64,000 bases of DNA from an uncultured Thermoguttaceae bacterium (GTDB taxonomy: Bacteria; Planctomycetota; Planctomycetia; Pirellulales; Thermoguttaceae), in assembly GCA_938084835.1 (NCBI GenBank), contig CALKER010000006.1, positions 744,001-808,000 on the forward strand, read 5' to 3'. A program made the position numbers and the translations under genes. Shown here one piece after another: positions 46,519-56,149 of the stretch. A model generated the notes under the pieces. It worked only from the letters and a program-made list of their open reading frames with translations. It ran no database searches and was not told the origin of the DNA. Position 1 is the stretch's first letter; each line of letters begins with the position of its first letter.

Positions 46519-48036
46519 CTAGTCCGTCCCTGGGGAACCCTCCAGCGAAGGCGAAGCGGGCTCCAAAAATTCACTCCTTTGTCGAAGGATGGCCTGAAAC
46601 TTCCGCTCATGCAAGCTCAACTCTAAACCTGCCGGATACGTATGGGGGTTTACGAATCGTTTGATTCCCGGGTGGAAGAGTGTCAGCTGTTGTTGAAGCC
46701 GCTCGCGGGCTTGGTCCAGAGGCTCTGTCGGCCGCACGCGTTGGCCATTGCGAAGAATAGGTTGGAGAAGGTGATAGCAATCGGCATCCCCAGGGAGGCG
46801 TTTGCGCCGCGTGGGGTCCGCGGGATCGACGATCACGCATTCTCGCGCTGGTGGGTGCAGCTCGTCAAAAATGGCATCGCCAATGGCTTCCCCGTTTTTT
46901 ACGTAGCGGCGGACCTGAAGAATACCAGGTGTGGATGACTTCACCGCCTGTTCCGAGACTTTCACTTTATCCACCCACTTGCCTTTATGGTCCTCAAGTG
47001 CTGTGAGCTTGTACACTCCCCCGAGCGCCGGCTCATCATATGCTGTGACCAGCTTAGTGCCTACGCCCCAAACGTCAATTTTGGCCCCTTGTTCGTTCAA
47101 AGAGGCGATGATCCTTTCATCCAAATCATTAGAGGCAGCAATGAGCACATGATGAAGACCTGCTTTGTCCAAGATTTTCCTGGCCTCCTGACTGAGGTAG
47201 GCCAGGTCGCCCGAGTCGAGACGAATACCGACCAGCTGGTGTCCCATCGCCGCAAGTTCCTGTGCTACTTGTACAGCATGTCGCACACCCTGGAGGGTGT
47301 GGTAGGTGTCCACAAGCAAAATACAGTTGCCCGGTATGGTGCGGGCAAAGGCACGGAAGGCCTCCAGTTCAGAGTCGAAGCACATCACCCAACTGTGCGC
47401 ATGCGTGCCCCGAACAGGGATCCCCAGCAGTTTACCGGCCAAAGTGTTCGATGTTCCCACGCAGCCTCCGATATACGCCGCTCGCGTAGCAGAAATCGCT
47501 CCGTCAATCCCCTGAGCGCGCCGTAAGCCAAATTCCAGCACCGGCTTTCCCCGGGCTGCTAGAACCACTCTTGCAGCCTTTGTGGCAATAAGCGTTTGGA
47601 AGTTGACGATGTTAAGAAGCGCCGATTCTACGAGTTGACACTGCACAAGTGGGCCTATTACCCTCACAAGCGGCTCATGGGGAAACACCACCGTCCCTTC
47701 CGGAATTGCGTCCACATCGGCAGTAAACTTTAGGGAAGCCAAATAGGCGAGAAAGTCAGGCTCGAAAATCGGCTGACCGTCTCTGCCCGTTAAACGACCC
47801 AGCCACTCGATGTCCTCCTGCTCGAATCGGTAGGATTCTAAAAACTCAGCGGCCGGCTGGGTGCCACAAGCAACGGTGAATCCTCCCCCGAAAGGATTTT
47901 GGCGAAAAATCAGATGGAAAGCAGCCCGGCGCTCTGCGATTCCGGCCTTCCAATATCCGTAGGCCATGGTGATTTCGTAGAAGTCGGTCAACAAACCGAA
48001 TCCAATTTTGTAAACTTGGTTCATTAAGCTGCTCAT
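46519..48036 (-). CDS. pncB: Nicotinate phosphoribosyltransferase
   Basis: 505 residues. Joins nicotinic acid and PRPP to nicotinate mononucleotide, the first step of the Preiss-Handler salvage path. The N-terminus GLLTDFYEITMAYGYWKAG is the family start. LIATKAARVVLAARGKPVLEFGLRRAQG holds the catalytic region, followed by YIGGCVGTSNTLAGKLLGIP. The His in GTHAHSWVM matches the autophosphorylated His of the family. The PRPP-site motif VGIRLDSGDLAYLS and DVWGVGTKLVTAYD follow. Either ATG 48036 (AGGA upstream) or ATG 48024 could start it. Together with nadE it suggests uptake or recycling of nicotinate, but nadD is not nearby. Confidence 0.93.
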   Translation of the reverse strand: MSSLMNQVYKIGFGLLTDFYEITMAYGYWKAGIAERRAAFHLIFRQNPFGGGFTVACGTQPAAEFLESYRFEQEDIEWLGRLTGRDGQPIFEPDFLAYLASLKFTADVDAIPEGTVVFPHEPLVRVIGPLVQCQLVESALLNIVNFQTLIATKAARVVLAARGKPVLEFGLRRAQGIDGAISATRAAYIGGCVGTSNTLAGKLLGIPVRGTHAHSWVMCFDSELEAFRAFARTIPGNCILLVDTYHTLQGVRHAVQVAQELAAMGHQLVGIRLDSGDLAYLSQEARKILDKAGLHHVLIAASNDLDERIIASLNEQGAKIDVWGVGTKLVTAYDEPALGGVYKLTALEDHKGKWVDKVKVSEQAVKSSTPGILQVRRYVKNGEAIGDAIFDELHPPARECVIVDPADPTRRKRLPGDADCYHLLQPILRNGQRVRPTEPLDQARERLQQQLTLFHPGIKRFVNPHTYPAGLELSLHERKFQAILRQRSEFLEPASPSLEGSPGTD

Positions 48037-48594
48037 AATCCTAACTCAATTCACATTTGGATCATTCCCAGGTACCATCATTTAGTGGACGGTGCTAAAC
48101 GTTTTCCACAAAGCTTCAAAAATCGAGGGGTTTTGGCGCCGAATGCGAAGGCAGCCACTAACCGTAGGATTCACACGCCGAGAACTTGGGTCCCCAGCGC
48201 AACGGTGTTCCAGATTTACTTTCTCCCGGATGCTGCTAGACGGGAGCTCAAACATGTGTTCCTCGCGAAAATGTGCTTAGCTCGCGCGATTGCCCCCAGC
48301 TTGGTACCTGCTTGTACGTGGTCTAGCTTCTAAGTTCTGGAGAATAACTATTTTACGTACCCTGTGTGGATTGTTACCTGTTCGGGATGGCAATGAAAAT
48401 GAAGGTGCTAAGCTCGAAGGCTCGCCACTCGCCGAAAGTTTTATGAGCGAGGGAAACTATCAGAAATAGCTTATTTGCGAGGGAGGCTTTCAGAAACAAG
48501 CTTCTCCGAAAAAGCTGAGCAGGATGCAGAATGGGCCTTACGGTCGGCCCCGAAGTTGGAGAATCTTTTTCGCTTAGGAGGACTTTTGGGAGGC
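48037..48594. other. Spacer upstream of pncB
   Basis: No gene seen. Holds the pncB promoter and a tandem duplication at 48447-48503. Confidence 0.55.
48447..48503. repeat. Imperfect tandem duplication upstream of pncB
   Basis: GCGAGGGAAACTATCAGAAA... at 48447 and GCGAGGGAGGCTTTCAGAAA... at 48477, each about 26 bp with about 21 identical positions and a period of 30 bp. Confidence 0.6.
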
Positions 48595-49635
48595 TCAGGG
48601 CTGATCTGCCGATTCTTTTCCGGCAAGGGGCGGAAGTACTTGAGGGCGAATTGCCTGGCAGCGGATTGCCGCCAAGGTCTGCTGAAGTTCCTCAAATTTT
48701 TCGTCCGGACATATACCCACAATGGCGCCGCCGGAACCGGCGAATTTCGCGGGTACTCCCACTTTTCTGGCCGCATAGACCATCTGTCGGTGGCGTTCGG
48801 CAATGCGACAAATCGATTGGCGGAGGTCAAAATTGGCGTTCATGAGTCGGCCTAGAGTCTCCCAGTCCTTTGCCTCAAGGGCCTGGCGAAACTGATCCGT
48901 CAGGCGAGCAAATTCTTGCATGGCCTCTAGCACGGCGGGGTCACCACGTCGCCATCTTTCACGCAGGTCGTTGTGCACGACCTCGGTAGGCTCGCCCGCA
49001 TCTGTGGAGTAGGCCAAGTATAAGGGGGGCAATAGTGCGGGGTCTAATCGTTCGTAGACTCCACATTCGAACCCACAGACTTTTTCCATTCGATCCCGAC
49101 TAAAATCCATATACACAAGTCCTTCATAAACCTGAATAACTCTGTCCTGAAGCCCCGCGGCAATGCCTAATTCGTCGCGTTCTACTGATAAAGCGAGCGA
49201 GGGTTGCACTCGTAAGGGAATGGGCACTTCGAAAAACTCCATCAACGCCCGGAGAGCTGCCACAATGATGGCACTTGAGCCCGCCAGACCCACGGCCCGA
49301 GGGATATTGCTTTCATACCGAATCGAGAAATTTTGGTCCCGTAAAGCATATCCCTGAGAAGCACAGAATTCGACAAATTTCTTAATCGTGGCCTTAATAA
49401 GGCGGATCCCTCCGTAGTAGCCATGAAGCTTCACATCCCGAACTAAATCGTAGACAGACCTAAACCGGTTGCGCTCCTCTTCACTCCACAGGATTTCCAG
49501 CTCGTCCCACTCGTAGAGAGTCACTTGGGCTCGGAAATTGCGGACAATCACGGAAATAGTCTTTCCGTAATATCCGTCTGAGGGATTCCCAATTAATCCT
49601 GCCCGTGCAAAAGCCTGCTTGCGGATAAGCCTCAT
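48595..49635 (-). CDS. GHMP kinase, glucuronokinase-like
   Basis: 346 residues. The N-terminus FARAGLIGNPSDGYYGKTIS closely resembles the start of plant glucuronokinases and differs from galactokinase (GRVNLIGEH). The GHMP ATP loop IPRAVGLAGSSAIIVAAL is at 111-128. The C-terminal motif is AKFAGSGGAIVGI. The enzyme should phosphorylate the anomeric carbon of a sugar such as glucuronate. A heptose, fucose or mevalonate kinase role is the alternative. galU lies 354 bp upstream on the same strand, which would fit making a UDP-sugar. Cytosolic. The start ATG at 49635 has a weak GGATGTG site. Confidence 0.75.
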   Translation of the reverse strand: MRLIRKQAFARAGLIGNPSDGYYGKTISVIVRNFRAQVTLYEWDELEILWSEEERNRFRSVYDLVRDVKLHGYYGGIRLIKATIKKFVEFCASQGYALRDQNFSIRYESNIPRAVGLAGSSAIIVAALRALMEFFEVPIPLRVQPSLALSVERDELGIAAGLQDRVIQVYEGLVYMDFSRDRMEKVCGFECGVYERLDPALLPPLYLAYSTDAGEPTEVVHNDLRERWRRGDPAVLEAMQEFARLTDQFRQALEAKDWETLGRLMNANFDLRQSICRIAERHRQMVYAARKVGVPAKFAGSGGAIVGICPDEKFEELQQTLAAIRCQAIRPQVLPPLAGKESADQP

Positions 49636-49989
49636 GGCACATCCGATCCACCAAAAAGTGTTGTTGCTACGGCCCGATTGTTTCGTCTTTTCACGTGGCC
49701 TGGTGGCGCCAAATTTTTCCTCCTCCGAGTCTTAACATTGGCAGCGGGACATTGTGGGGTGCGAGCAGACTCCAGGTATAAATAAATAGCTCCGCCCTTT
49801 GGAGCGAGCGCGTCCGTCAAATGCTTGCCAACCTGCAGAAACCTGGTCACTTCGTACGGGTCCGCGTCAACCTCCTGTGAGCGCATTTCCCTAAATCTTC
49901 CTCTCCGGCCTTTTCCGAGGGGCTTCCGCCTACTGGGGCGACATGAACCTTCCTGGCCCTCGAAACTATTTTTGACACAGGGAGCCAGC
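49636..49989. other. Spacer between galU and the GHMP kinase
   Basis: 354 bp with no gene. It may be a 5' leader if both genes share a transcript. No riboswitch was recognised. Confidence 0.5.
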
Positions 49990-50886
49990 TTATTTCATTG
50001 GGGTATTTGTGATCTCCACTCCGAAATACCGCCGCAGCCTGTGACCTAACTGTTCGTCGGCGAGGGCAAACTCAACCACCGCGCGGAAATAACTTTCGAA
50101 ATGACCAATGTCATAACGTCTCTCGTTGGGGGGCATGCGGACCCCAATGACCTTGCGTCCCTCACGAATCAATTGCCGGATTGCGTCGGTTAATTGAATT
50201 TCGCCTCCCTTACCCAGGGGTGTCTCGGTTAAAGCGTCGAAAATAACTGGGCTGAAAACATATCGGCCGGCTACTGCTAGGTTGCTCGGTGCCCGCTCTG
50301 GATCTGGCTTTTCCACGATGTCCAATAACTCAAACACTTCCGCATTTTGCTGTTTGGGGAGCGCCACCCCGTATTCTCCGATTTCCTCGGTAGCTACCTC
50401 CTCGAAGTTTATGACCGCTGCTGCGGCGGTCGCATTGAACCGCTCAATCATCACCTCCACAATCCGAGATCGCTCGTGAAGTCCGAGAATGGAGTCGCCT
50501 AGCGCCACGACGAAGCACTGACCATTTACGAAGCGTCGGGCACAAAGCACGGCATGTCCCAGTCCCAATTGACGTCGCTGACGGACATAGAAATATTCAA
50601 TGTCTTCTCGTTCAAAACTAAGGTGAGCAAGATACTCTTCTTTTCCCGACTCTCGCAGGTACGTGATCAGCTCCGCGTCAATATCGAAGTGGTTTTCGAT
50701 CGCGGTCTTGCCAGGACCTGTCACGAACAAAATTCTTTTCATACCGCACCGAGCCAGCTCTTCCACCACGTACTGCACCACCGGTTTCCTGCCGACGGGG
50801 AGCATCTCTTTCGGCTGGCTTTTGGTGAGGGGCAGCAGGCGAGTTCCTCGACCCGCTACCGGTACTACGGCCAAGTCAATGTTCAC
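49990..50886 (-). CDS. galU: UTP-glucose-1-phosphate uridylyltransferase
   Basis: 298 residues. Makes UDP-glucose from glucose-1-phosphate and UTP, in the cytosol. The nucleotide motif VPVAGRGTRLLPLTKSQPKE is at 8-27, followed by EMLPVGRKPVVQYVVEE. Active-site segments LGLGHAVLCARRF, VALGDSIL and EKPDPERAPSNLAVAGRYVF are all present. The start is a GTG with GGAGCCGGAGCA just before it. An overlapping ATG there is out of frame and soon stops. The product may also feed the OtsA/TreT donors in this window and possibly a uronate path with the neighbouring GHMP kinase. Confidence 0.96.
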   Translation of the reverse strand: MNIDLAVVPVAGRGTRLLPLTKSQPKEMLPVGRKPVVQYVVEELARCGMKRILFVTGPGKTAIENHFDIDAELITYLRESGKEEYLAHLSFEREDIEYFYVRQRRQLGLGHAVLCARRFVNGQCFVVALGDSILGLHERSRIVEVMIERFNATAAAAVINFEEVATEEIGEYGVALPKQQNAEVFELLDIVEKPDPERAPSNLAVAGRYVFSPVIFDALTETPLGKGGEIQLTDAIRQLIREGRKVIGVRMPPNERRYDIGHFESYFRAVVEFALADEQLGHRLRRYFGVEITNTPMK

Positions 50887-51375
50887 TGCTCCGGCTCCAT
50901 CTAAAAAAGTTTACTTATCAAATAAACTCTATTTGGAATTCGGCTGGGACAGATCTTTGTTGGGGCTGCGTCCCCTAGCCAAAGTACTTGTCCAGATGAT
51001 ATCCGGGGTAATTTCGGAGCCTTGCCACGGCATACTCTGGAGCGCAGGAGATACGAGGCGATTTGCGGTAAAGCGTCTGTCGTCTAACTACCCCTAACTA
51101 CCGCTTTGCTCTTTGAGCCACATCGCAGCTGAAGCTCTCTCCCCTCTTCTGGAGGGTATAATCGTTTGTAGATTGGTCAGAATGTCGAACACAATATCAA
51201 ACTGCCCAACGTGGAGTTCGTACCTATTAAGATCGACTTGATGCTTCCTTAATTTGTTCCGACAAGTTTAGCACTCACAGCTAGTCGGGAGGCACAATTC
51301 AGCGACGGACTTGCCTAAATCCCAAAAACCAAGTATAAAAAAGCGTAGAGAGAGGTGGTCGGATTGCCGACTCAT
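50887..51375. other. Spacer between galU and tRNA-Gly
   Basis: No gene. Contains an inverted repeat near the galU start and a CTAACTACC direct repeat near 51085. Confidence 0.5.
50908..50928. promoter_or_regulatory. galU: Inverted repeat just upstream of galU
   Basis: AGTTTA (50908) and TAAACT (50923) are exact inverted repeats 9 bp apart, 22 bp before the galU start. They could be an operator, or a hairpin in the 5' leader that affects translation. Confidence 0.35.
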
Positions 51376-51448
51376 GCGGGTGTAGCTCAGGTGGTAGAGC
51401 ACGACGTTGCCAACGTCGTTGTCGTGGGTTCGAGTCCCATCACCCGCT
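51376..51448 (+). tRNA. tRNA-Gly (anticodon GCC)
   Basis: 73 nt. The acceptor stem GCGGGTG pairs with CACCCGC, with discriminator T. D-stem GCTC/GAGC, anticodon stem CGACG/CGTCG with loop TTGCCAA giving anticodon GCC, and T-arm GTGGG-TTCGAGT-CCCAT complete the cloverleaf. CCA is not encoded. Confidence 0.97.
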
Positions 51449-52700
51449 CTTCTATCGAAATTCGGGTGCCTCTTCCGAATCGGACAACGTAGAAGTTCCG
51501 TGTTTCAGACGGTCCTCTCTTGAATTCGCTAAGGTTCTTCACTTTTCTCGCTGAGGGAAGTGGTCTTTTGGGGGCCTGTTGCAAATAAAATCCCGTGCGG
51601 GGACTCTCCGCGGTGGCTCAATTTGCTTTGGCTCAATCTATCTAGGAGCTGGGGTCCCGTATGTGTTTTTACGGGGCTCGGTCCATCCGATTTACGCTAA
51701 ATAAATGGGCATAGCGGGTCGAATCGAGGTCGAAGAATCGTCCCCAGCGTGGATCTTATTCCGGTTTACCCAATCAGGAGAATTGGTCGCTAGAAGTTTC
51801 GAGCGAGGCCGAACTCGAGTCAGAAACCCTCGTTTCTTACCCTTCAAAAGGGATCGCTTGGCAGCTGCCGACAAGTAGACCTTCGTTTTAAATGTAGCTT
51901 GACGAATCAGCTGGCCACGGGCGGACGAGGTTACAAGGGATCAATATAAACCAAACCAAAACCATTTAAGAATGCCATATGTTGGCCTGGTTATCTCTGA
52001 CCCGCGATTGCCCCGCTTGTTACACGATTTACTACTTGGTTTGTGTTACTGACTGCCTTGCGCGCGGTATGTTGGTAGCCCCACTTCCTCCTCCGGGACC
52101 TTGAAGTTTCAAGTCCTTCATCCCACGATTCTCAAGAATCGATGGGTTCTTCCGTTTTGAATGTCTTTAAACGGCTGCATTTTTTTGGGCTGCTCATATT
52201 TTCACAAGGAAGAGCCTGCCTGCCGCACGCGGAGCTAGACAGATACGAGATGATGAGAAGTACTAGAGATTCGCAGCCAAATCGACTGTGAGTCTGCTTA
52301 GTCGACTTCAACCTGCGTGTTCGAAGGGGTGTCGGGGGTAAGATCACCTATGAGTGCTAATTGGTAGAGTTCCGGCGATATTAGACGAAGGGCACTGGCC
52401 AAAGCGCAGCCCCCTGGAGGGCAGCCCCGCACTTCTGCTATAAAATACTTTCTTTAGGTTGCAACCGGGAGATGCTCGCACACTACAAATTCGGCTGTTG
52501 GGTAAAAGCGATTTCTAACTGAACTGTGCGGAAAACAGTCGGTCGGAAATTGGCCGGTGCCCGAACTGAGAATTGCCCAGATCAATCAGCGCATAGGTTA
52601 ACTTTGCTGAATATGCAAGTTTCCTCTCCTCGAGGGAGCAAGCGTCGCCATCGAGAGGGGATTCTAGACTCAGGAGTCAAGTGATAAGGCGAGATCACCG
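51449..52700. other. 1.25-kb gene-less stretch upstream of trigger factor
   Basis: Short frames on both strands show no known motif. I saw no tmRNA, SRP or riboswitch signature. It holds the tig promoter. Confidence 0.5.
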
Positions 52701-54434
52701 ATGGCCAAGTCGAAAAAAAAGCTGGCTGACACCCAAGTCGACCAAGCACGAGAAGCAAACGCTCCATTAATGCACGACCAGAGTGGGTTCCAAGCCTCGG
52801 GCGAAGGGGCCGGTTTGATGGGGACAGGCTCTGAAGAGGGAAAATCGGAAGTTCCGGAATCCGCGGCGCGTGCTGAAGATTCTTTGTCGGGGAGTGACGA
52901 AGTTAATGTTGCGATGGATTCGGGCCAGCAGCTCGAAAGCCAGGGTTTAGAGGCGGATTTGGCCGAGGTCGACGACATTGCCATTTCTGGTCAGGAAGAG
53001 GAGGCGGAACAGGAGCGCCAGGCTCTCAGGCTGGAAGTTCAGATCTCGGAGCCCAGTCAGTGCGAGCGGCATATCGTCGTCACTGTTCCTCGGGAAGACA
53101 TCGAACGGTACTTTGAGCGTGAGTTTGACGAGCTTGTGGAAAGCGCGTCGGTGCCTGGTTTTAGGCCTGGCCGGGCCCCGCGGAGGCTAGTTGAGCGTCG
53201 GTACCGGAAAACGGTTGCCGAGAGTGTGAAGTTTGCCGTCATCTTCGATGCGATCGAGCAAGTTAACGAACAGTACAGCCTGGTTCCGATTAGCGAGCCA
53301 AAGTTTGATCTCGACGCCATCATCCTGCCGGACGAGGGACCACTGACGTTTGAGTATGACGTGGAGGTGCGACCTCAGTTTGAGGTGCCCGAGTGGCGGG
53401 GCATGCCTCTGGAATTATGGAAGGTTGATGTCACAGAGGAGGAGATCGACCGGGAAGTCCGCCGACGGTTGGAATCGCTAGGGACGTTGGAGCCTTTCCC
53501 CGGTCCGGCGGAGGTGGGGGACTACGTCGTTGTCGACATGAAGTTTCGCCATGGCGAGGAGGTCATTGCTGAAAGCACCGGCGAGCGGATTCGGATCAAG
53601 CGTGTGTTGAGCTTTCTGGATGCCGAAATTGCCAACTTTGATCAACTGATGGTGGGAGTTCGGCCGGGAGAGATTCGCGAGTGTTTGGTCCAGATATCCC
53701 CGTATGCTACCGATGTTTCCCTGCGTGGCTCAACCGTGCAGGCTCAATTCACGGTGCGGGAAGTGTATCGGCTTCGGATCCCAGAGCTTTCACCAGAAGT
53801 TTTCGGGCTTTTGGGGGTAAACTCGGAAGAGGAACTTCGTACCTGGGCCCGGGCGCACTTGCTGGCACAAAAAACCTATACTGCCCGCCGCCATCTTCGC
53901 CGCCAAATCACGAACAATCTTTTGAAAGATGCTCAATGGGAATTGCCGCCCGGGATGCTTGTGCGCCAGACACGACGGGAATTACGTCGAACGGTGCTTG
54001 AACTTCAAAGCTTGGGAATGAGTCGCGAGGCGATCAACCAGTTAGTACCCAGGCTCTATCGCCAGGCTTTGTGGGAGACGGCCGAGACATTGCGCGAACA
54101 CTTTATCCTTGAGCGCATCGCAGAGGAGCTGGGGCTGCAAGTCGGCGAGTCCGAGGTCCAGGAGACAATCCGACAATTGGCCCAGCAGGAGGGTATCTCA
54201 CCGCGGCGTCTTCGAGCACGCTTGGAACAGGCGGGCAGTATGGATGCTGTGGTAAACATGGTACTAGAGAGTAAGGTCCTCAACGCGATAATTCAGGAAG
54301 CAAACATCTCGGAAGTGCCGATGCCAGAGACGGTCGACGAAATAGAACGGGTACGTTGGTCTATTGGAGAGCTTCCGGAAGAGTTGGTCACAGAAGTCAA
54401 CACCTCCGAAATTGAGTCTGCCGAGGGGGTGTAA
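52701..54434 (+). CDS. tig: Trigger factor with acidic N-terminal extension
   Basis: 577 residues against the usual 430-460. This is a ribosome-bound chaperone and peptidyl-prolyl isomerase. The ribosome-docking motif VPGFRPGRAPRRLVERRYR is at 151-169. It is shifted by about 108 residues because of an N-terminal extension that is Glu/Ser/Ala/Gly-rich and starts with a Lys-rich patch (AKSKKK). The extension is probably disordered. The middle PPIase domain (about 255-340, from VGDYVVVDMKFRHG) and the helical C-terminal arms (LLAQKTYTARRHLRRQ onwards) are intact. The true start could lie further downstream, but no better ribosome site is seen. It heads a block with two clpP genes. Confidence 0.92.
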   Translation: MAKSKKKLADTQVDQAREANAPLMHDQSGFQASGEGAGLMGTGSEEGKSEVPESAARAEDSLSGSDEVNVAMDSGQQLESQGLEADLAEVDDIAISGQEEEAEQERQALRLEVQISEPSQCERHIVVTVPREDIERYFEREFDELVESASVPGFRPGRAPRRLVERRYRKTVAESVKFAVIFDAIEQVNEQYSLVPISEPKFDLDAIILPDEGPLTFEYDVEVRPQFEVPEWRGMPLELWKVDVTEEEIDREVRRRLESLGTLEPFPGPAEVGDYVVVDMKFRHGEEVIAESTGERIRIKRVLSFLDAEIANFDQLMVGVRPGEIRECLVQISPYATDVSLRGSTVQAQFTVREVYRLRIPELSPEVFGLLGVNSEEELRTWARAHLLAQKTYTARRHLRRQITNNLLKDAQWELPPGMLVRQTRRELRRTVLELQSLGMSREAINQLVPRLYRQALWETAETLREHFILERIAEELGLQVGESEVQETIRQLAQQEGISPRRLRARLEQAGSMDAVVNMVLESKVLNAIIQEANISEVPMPETVDEIERVRWSIGELPEELVTEVNTSEIESAEGV

Positions 54435-54752
54435 CTTCTTGTGCGAGAGTTGGTCCTTGGGGAGGGAAGTATAAAGCGAATTACCCCGGCCTTGTAGATT
54501 GCTCCAAGTGTACAGCTCCCAAAAGCTTGTGGATAAAAGAGCTCGGGTAACTGGTAGTCCCGAGGTCCGTTGGTCATGAAAGAGGCCAGGGACAGCTGCG
54601 GGACTACGGGAGAATTTTCCGGGCTTCGAATCCGGGGCTCAGCGTCTTTGCAACCAAGGTGTGAAGATTGCATGACTCAGAAGTAGTTTCCGCCCGATAT
54701 TAAACCCGAAAGTAGTCGAAAGCGGTTTGCCCACAAATTTACGGGATAAGAG
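54435..54752. other. Spacer between tig and clpP
   Basis: 318 bp with no gene. A faint 31-bp-period repetition (GAAGTAGTTTCCGC / AAAGTAGTCGAAAGC) lies near 54680-54726. Holds the clpP promoter if the genes are separate units. Confidence 0.45.
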
Positions 54753-55418
54753 ATGGATCGCTTCCCATTTTCGCCATTTTCGCCTTTCCCGGCTTTTTTA
54801 CCGCCGCAACTTGTCGAGCCCATGCTCAACTATCGCGAGTACCAGCGGCGTCGGTACATGACGTTGGCCGACCTATTACTTGAAAATCGGATTGTGCTTT
54901 TGCAAGGGATTATCCACGATGCCTCGGCCAACGAGGTGATCATGAAGCTCCTTTATCTTCAGAGTGAGAACCGAAAGAAAGATATTCATTTCTACATCAA
55001 CACGCCGGGTGGTAGCGTCACGGCAACCTTGGCCATCTACGACACGATGCAAATCCTCACGTGTCCCGTAGCGACCTATTGTGTGGGGTTGGCTGCAAGC
55101 GGTGGCGCCGTGCTTTTAGCTGGGGGAACAAAGAGCAAGCGCTATGCACTGCCTCATTCGAAGGTTATGTTGCATCAACCGTACGCTCAGGTGGGGGGGC
55201 AGGTTTCGGATATTGAGATCCAAGCTCAAGAGATCCTGCGCACGCGAGAAACGCTCAACAAAATTTTGGCTTTACACACAGGTCAACCCATCGAGCGAAT
55301 TGCCAGAGATACGGACCGCGATTTCTACATGACCGCCGAGGAGGCCAAATCCTACGGTATTGTGGACGAAATTCTCACAAAGCAAAGACCGGCCGAGGAA
55401 ACCGGCGAAGCGAGTTAA
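54753..55418 (+). CDS. clpP: ATP-dependent Clp protease proteolytic subunit, first copy
   Basis: 221 residues. Serine peptidase that forms tetradecameric chambers with ClpX or ClpA/C. The catalytic triad is Ser116 in GLAASGGAVLL, His141 in VMLHQP and Asp190 in DTDRDF. YINTPGGSVTATLAIYDTM is the conserved oligomer/substrate strand. The N-terminal 35 residues are Pro/Phe-rich (FPFSPFSPFPAFLPP) and longer than in the second copy. The nucleophile elbow reads ASGGA where ClpP usually has ASMGA, a variation found in divergent copies. The second clpP follows after 122 bp. No clpX is present in the window. Confidence 0.92.
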   Translation: MDRFPFSPFSPFPAFLPPQLVEPMLNYREYQRRRYMTLADLLLENRIVLLQGIIHDASANEVIMKLLYLQSENRKKDIHFYINTPGGSVTATLAIYDTMQILTCPVATYCVGLAASGGAVLLAGGTKSKRYALPHSKVMLHQPYAQVGGQVSDIEIQAQEILRTRETLNKILALHTGQPIERIARDTDRDFYMTAEEAKSYGIVDEILTKQRPAEETGEAS

Positions 55419-55540
55419 TGGGAGATAATTTAGCTATTCGCTGCTTAACGAAAGAATTTTGTCAAGGACTGACAGGAGCGGCAGCGCGCGATTAGCGTGA
55501 AAGCTCTGAAAGTCTGCACTGCGAGGCGAGGTAAAAAGCT

Positions 55541-56149
55541 ATGCCGTTAGTTCCGTTTGTGATTGAACGGACGGGCCGAGAAGAGCGGGCGATGGACATC
55601 TTTAGTCGCCTGCTTAAAGATCGTATCGTCTTCTTGGGGTCGCCCATCACGGATGAGGTGGCAAATGTAGTGGTCGCCCAGCTTTTGTTTCTTCAGTCGG
55701 AAGATCCTCGGGCTGATATTCACCTGTATATAAACTCACCCGGGGGAAGTGTCACCGCTGGGTTAGCAATTTATGATACTATGCAATTTGTCAGCTGTGA
55801 CGTGGCAACCTATTGCCTGGGACAGTGTGCCTCGATGGGAGCAGTGCTCCTTGCGGCAGGTACTAAAGGAAAGCGATATGCCCTCCCGAATTCTCGAATC
55901 ATGATCCATCAACCGCTCGCCGGCGTCGAAGGCACGGCAACTGACATCATGATCCACGCTAAGGAGTTCGCGAAGCTGCGGGAGCGGATCAATCTGATAT
56001 TGCTAAAGCACACCGGGCATCCGTTGGAAAAGATCCAACAAGATACGGATCGGGACCGTTTCATGTCCGCGGAAGAGGCTTTGGAATATCGGTTAATAGA
56101 TCAAATCATCGAGAAGTCACCTGCGTTTGCCACCGTGCATCCGGAGTAA
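55541..56149 (+). CDS. clpP: ATP-dependent Clp protease proteolytic subunit, second copy
   Basis: 202 residues, close to the canonical ClpP length. The catalytic triad is Ser98 in [14 protein letters not shown], His123 in IMIHQPLAG and Asp172 in DTDRDRFMS. The N-terminus [24 protein letters not shown] matches the housekeeping ClpP. GAGGCGAGG lies upstream of the ATG. As with other bacteria carrying paired ClpP1/ClpP2, the two may form mixed rings. That is inferred from adjacency and divergence and is not shown by the sequence. Confidence 0.95.
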   Translation: MPLVPFVIERTGREERAMDIFSRLLKDRIVFLGSPITDEVANVVVAQLLFLQSEDPRADIHLYINSPGGSVTAGLAIYDTMQFVSCDVATYCLGQCASMGAVLLAAGTKGKRYALPNSRIMIHQPLAGVEGTATDIMIHAKEFAKLRERINLILLKHTGHPLEKIQQDTDRDRFMSAEEALEYRLIDQIIEKSPAFATVHPE

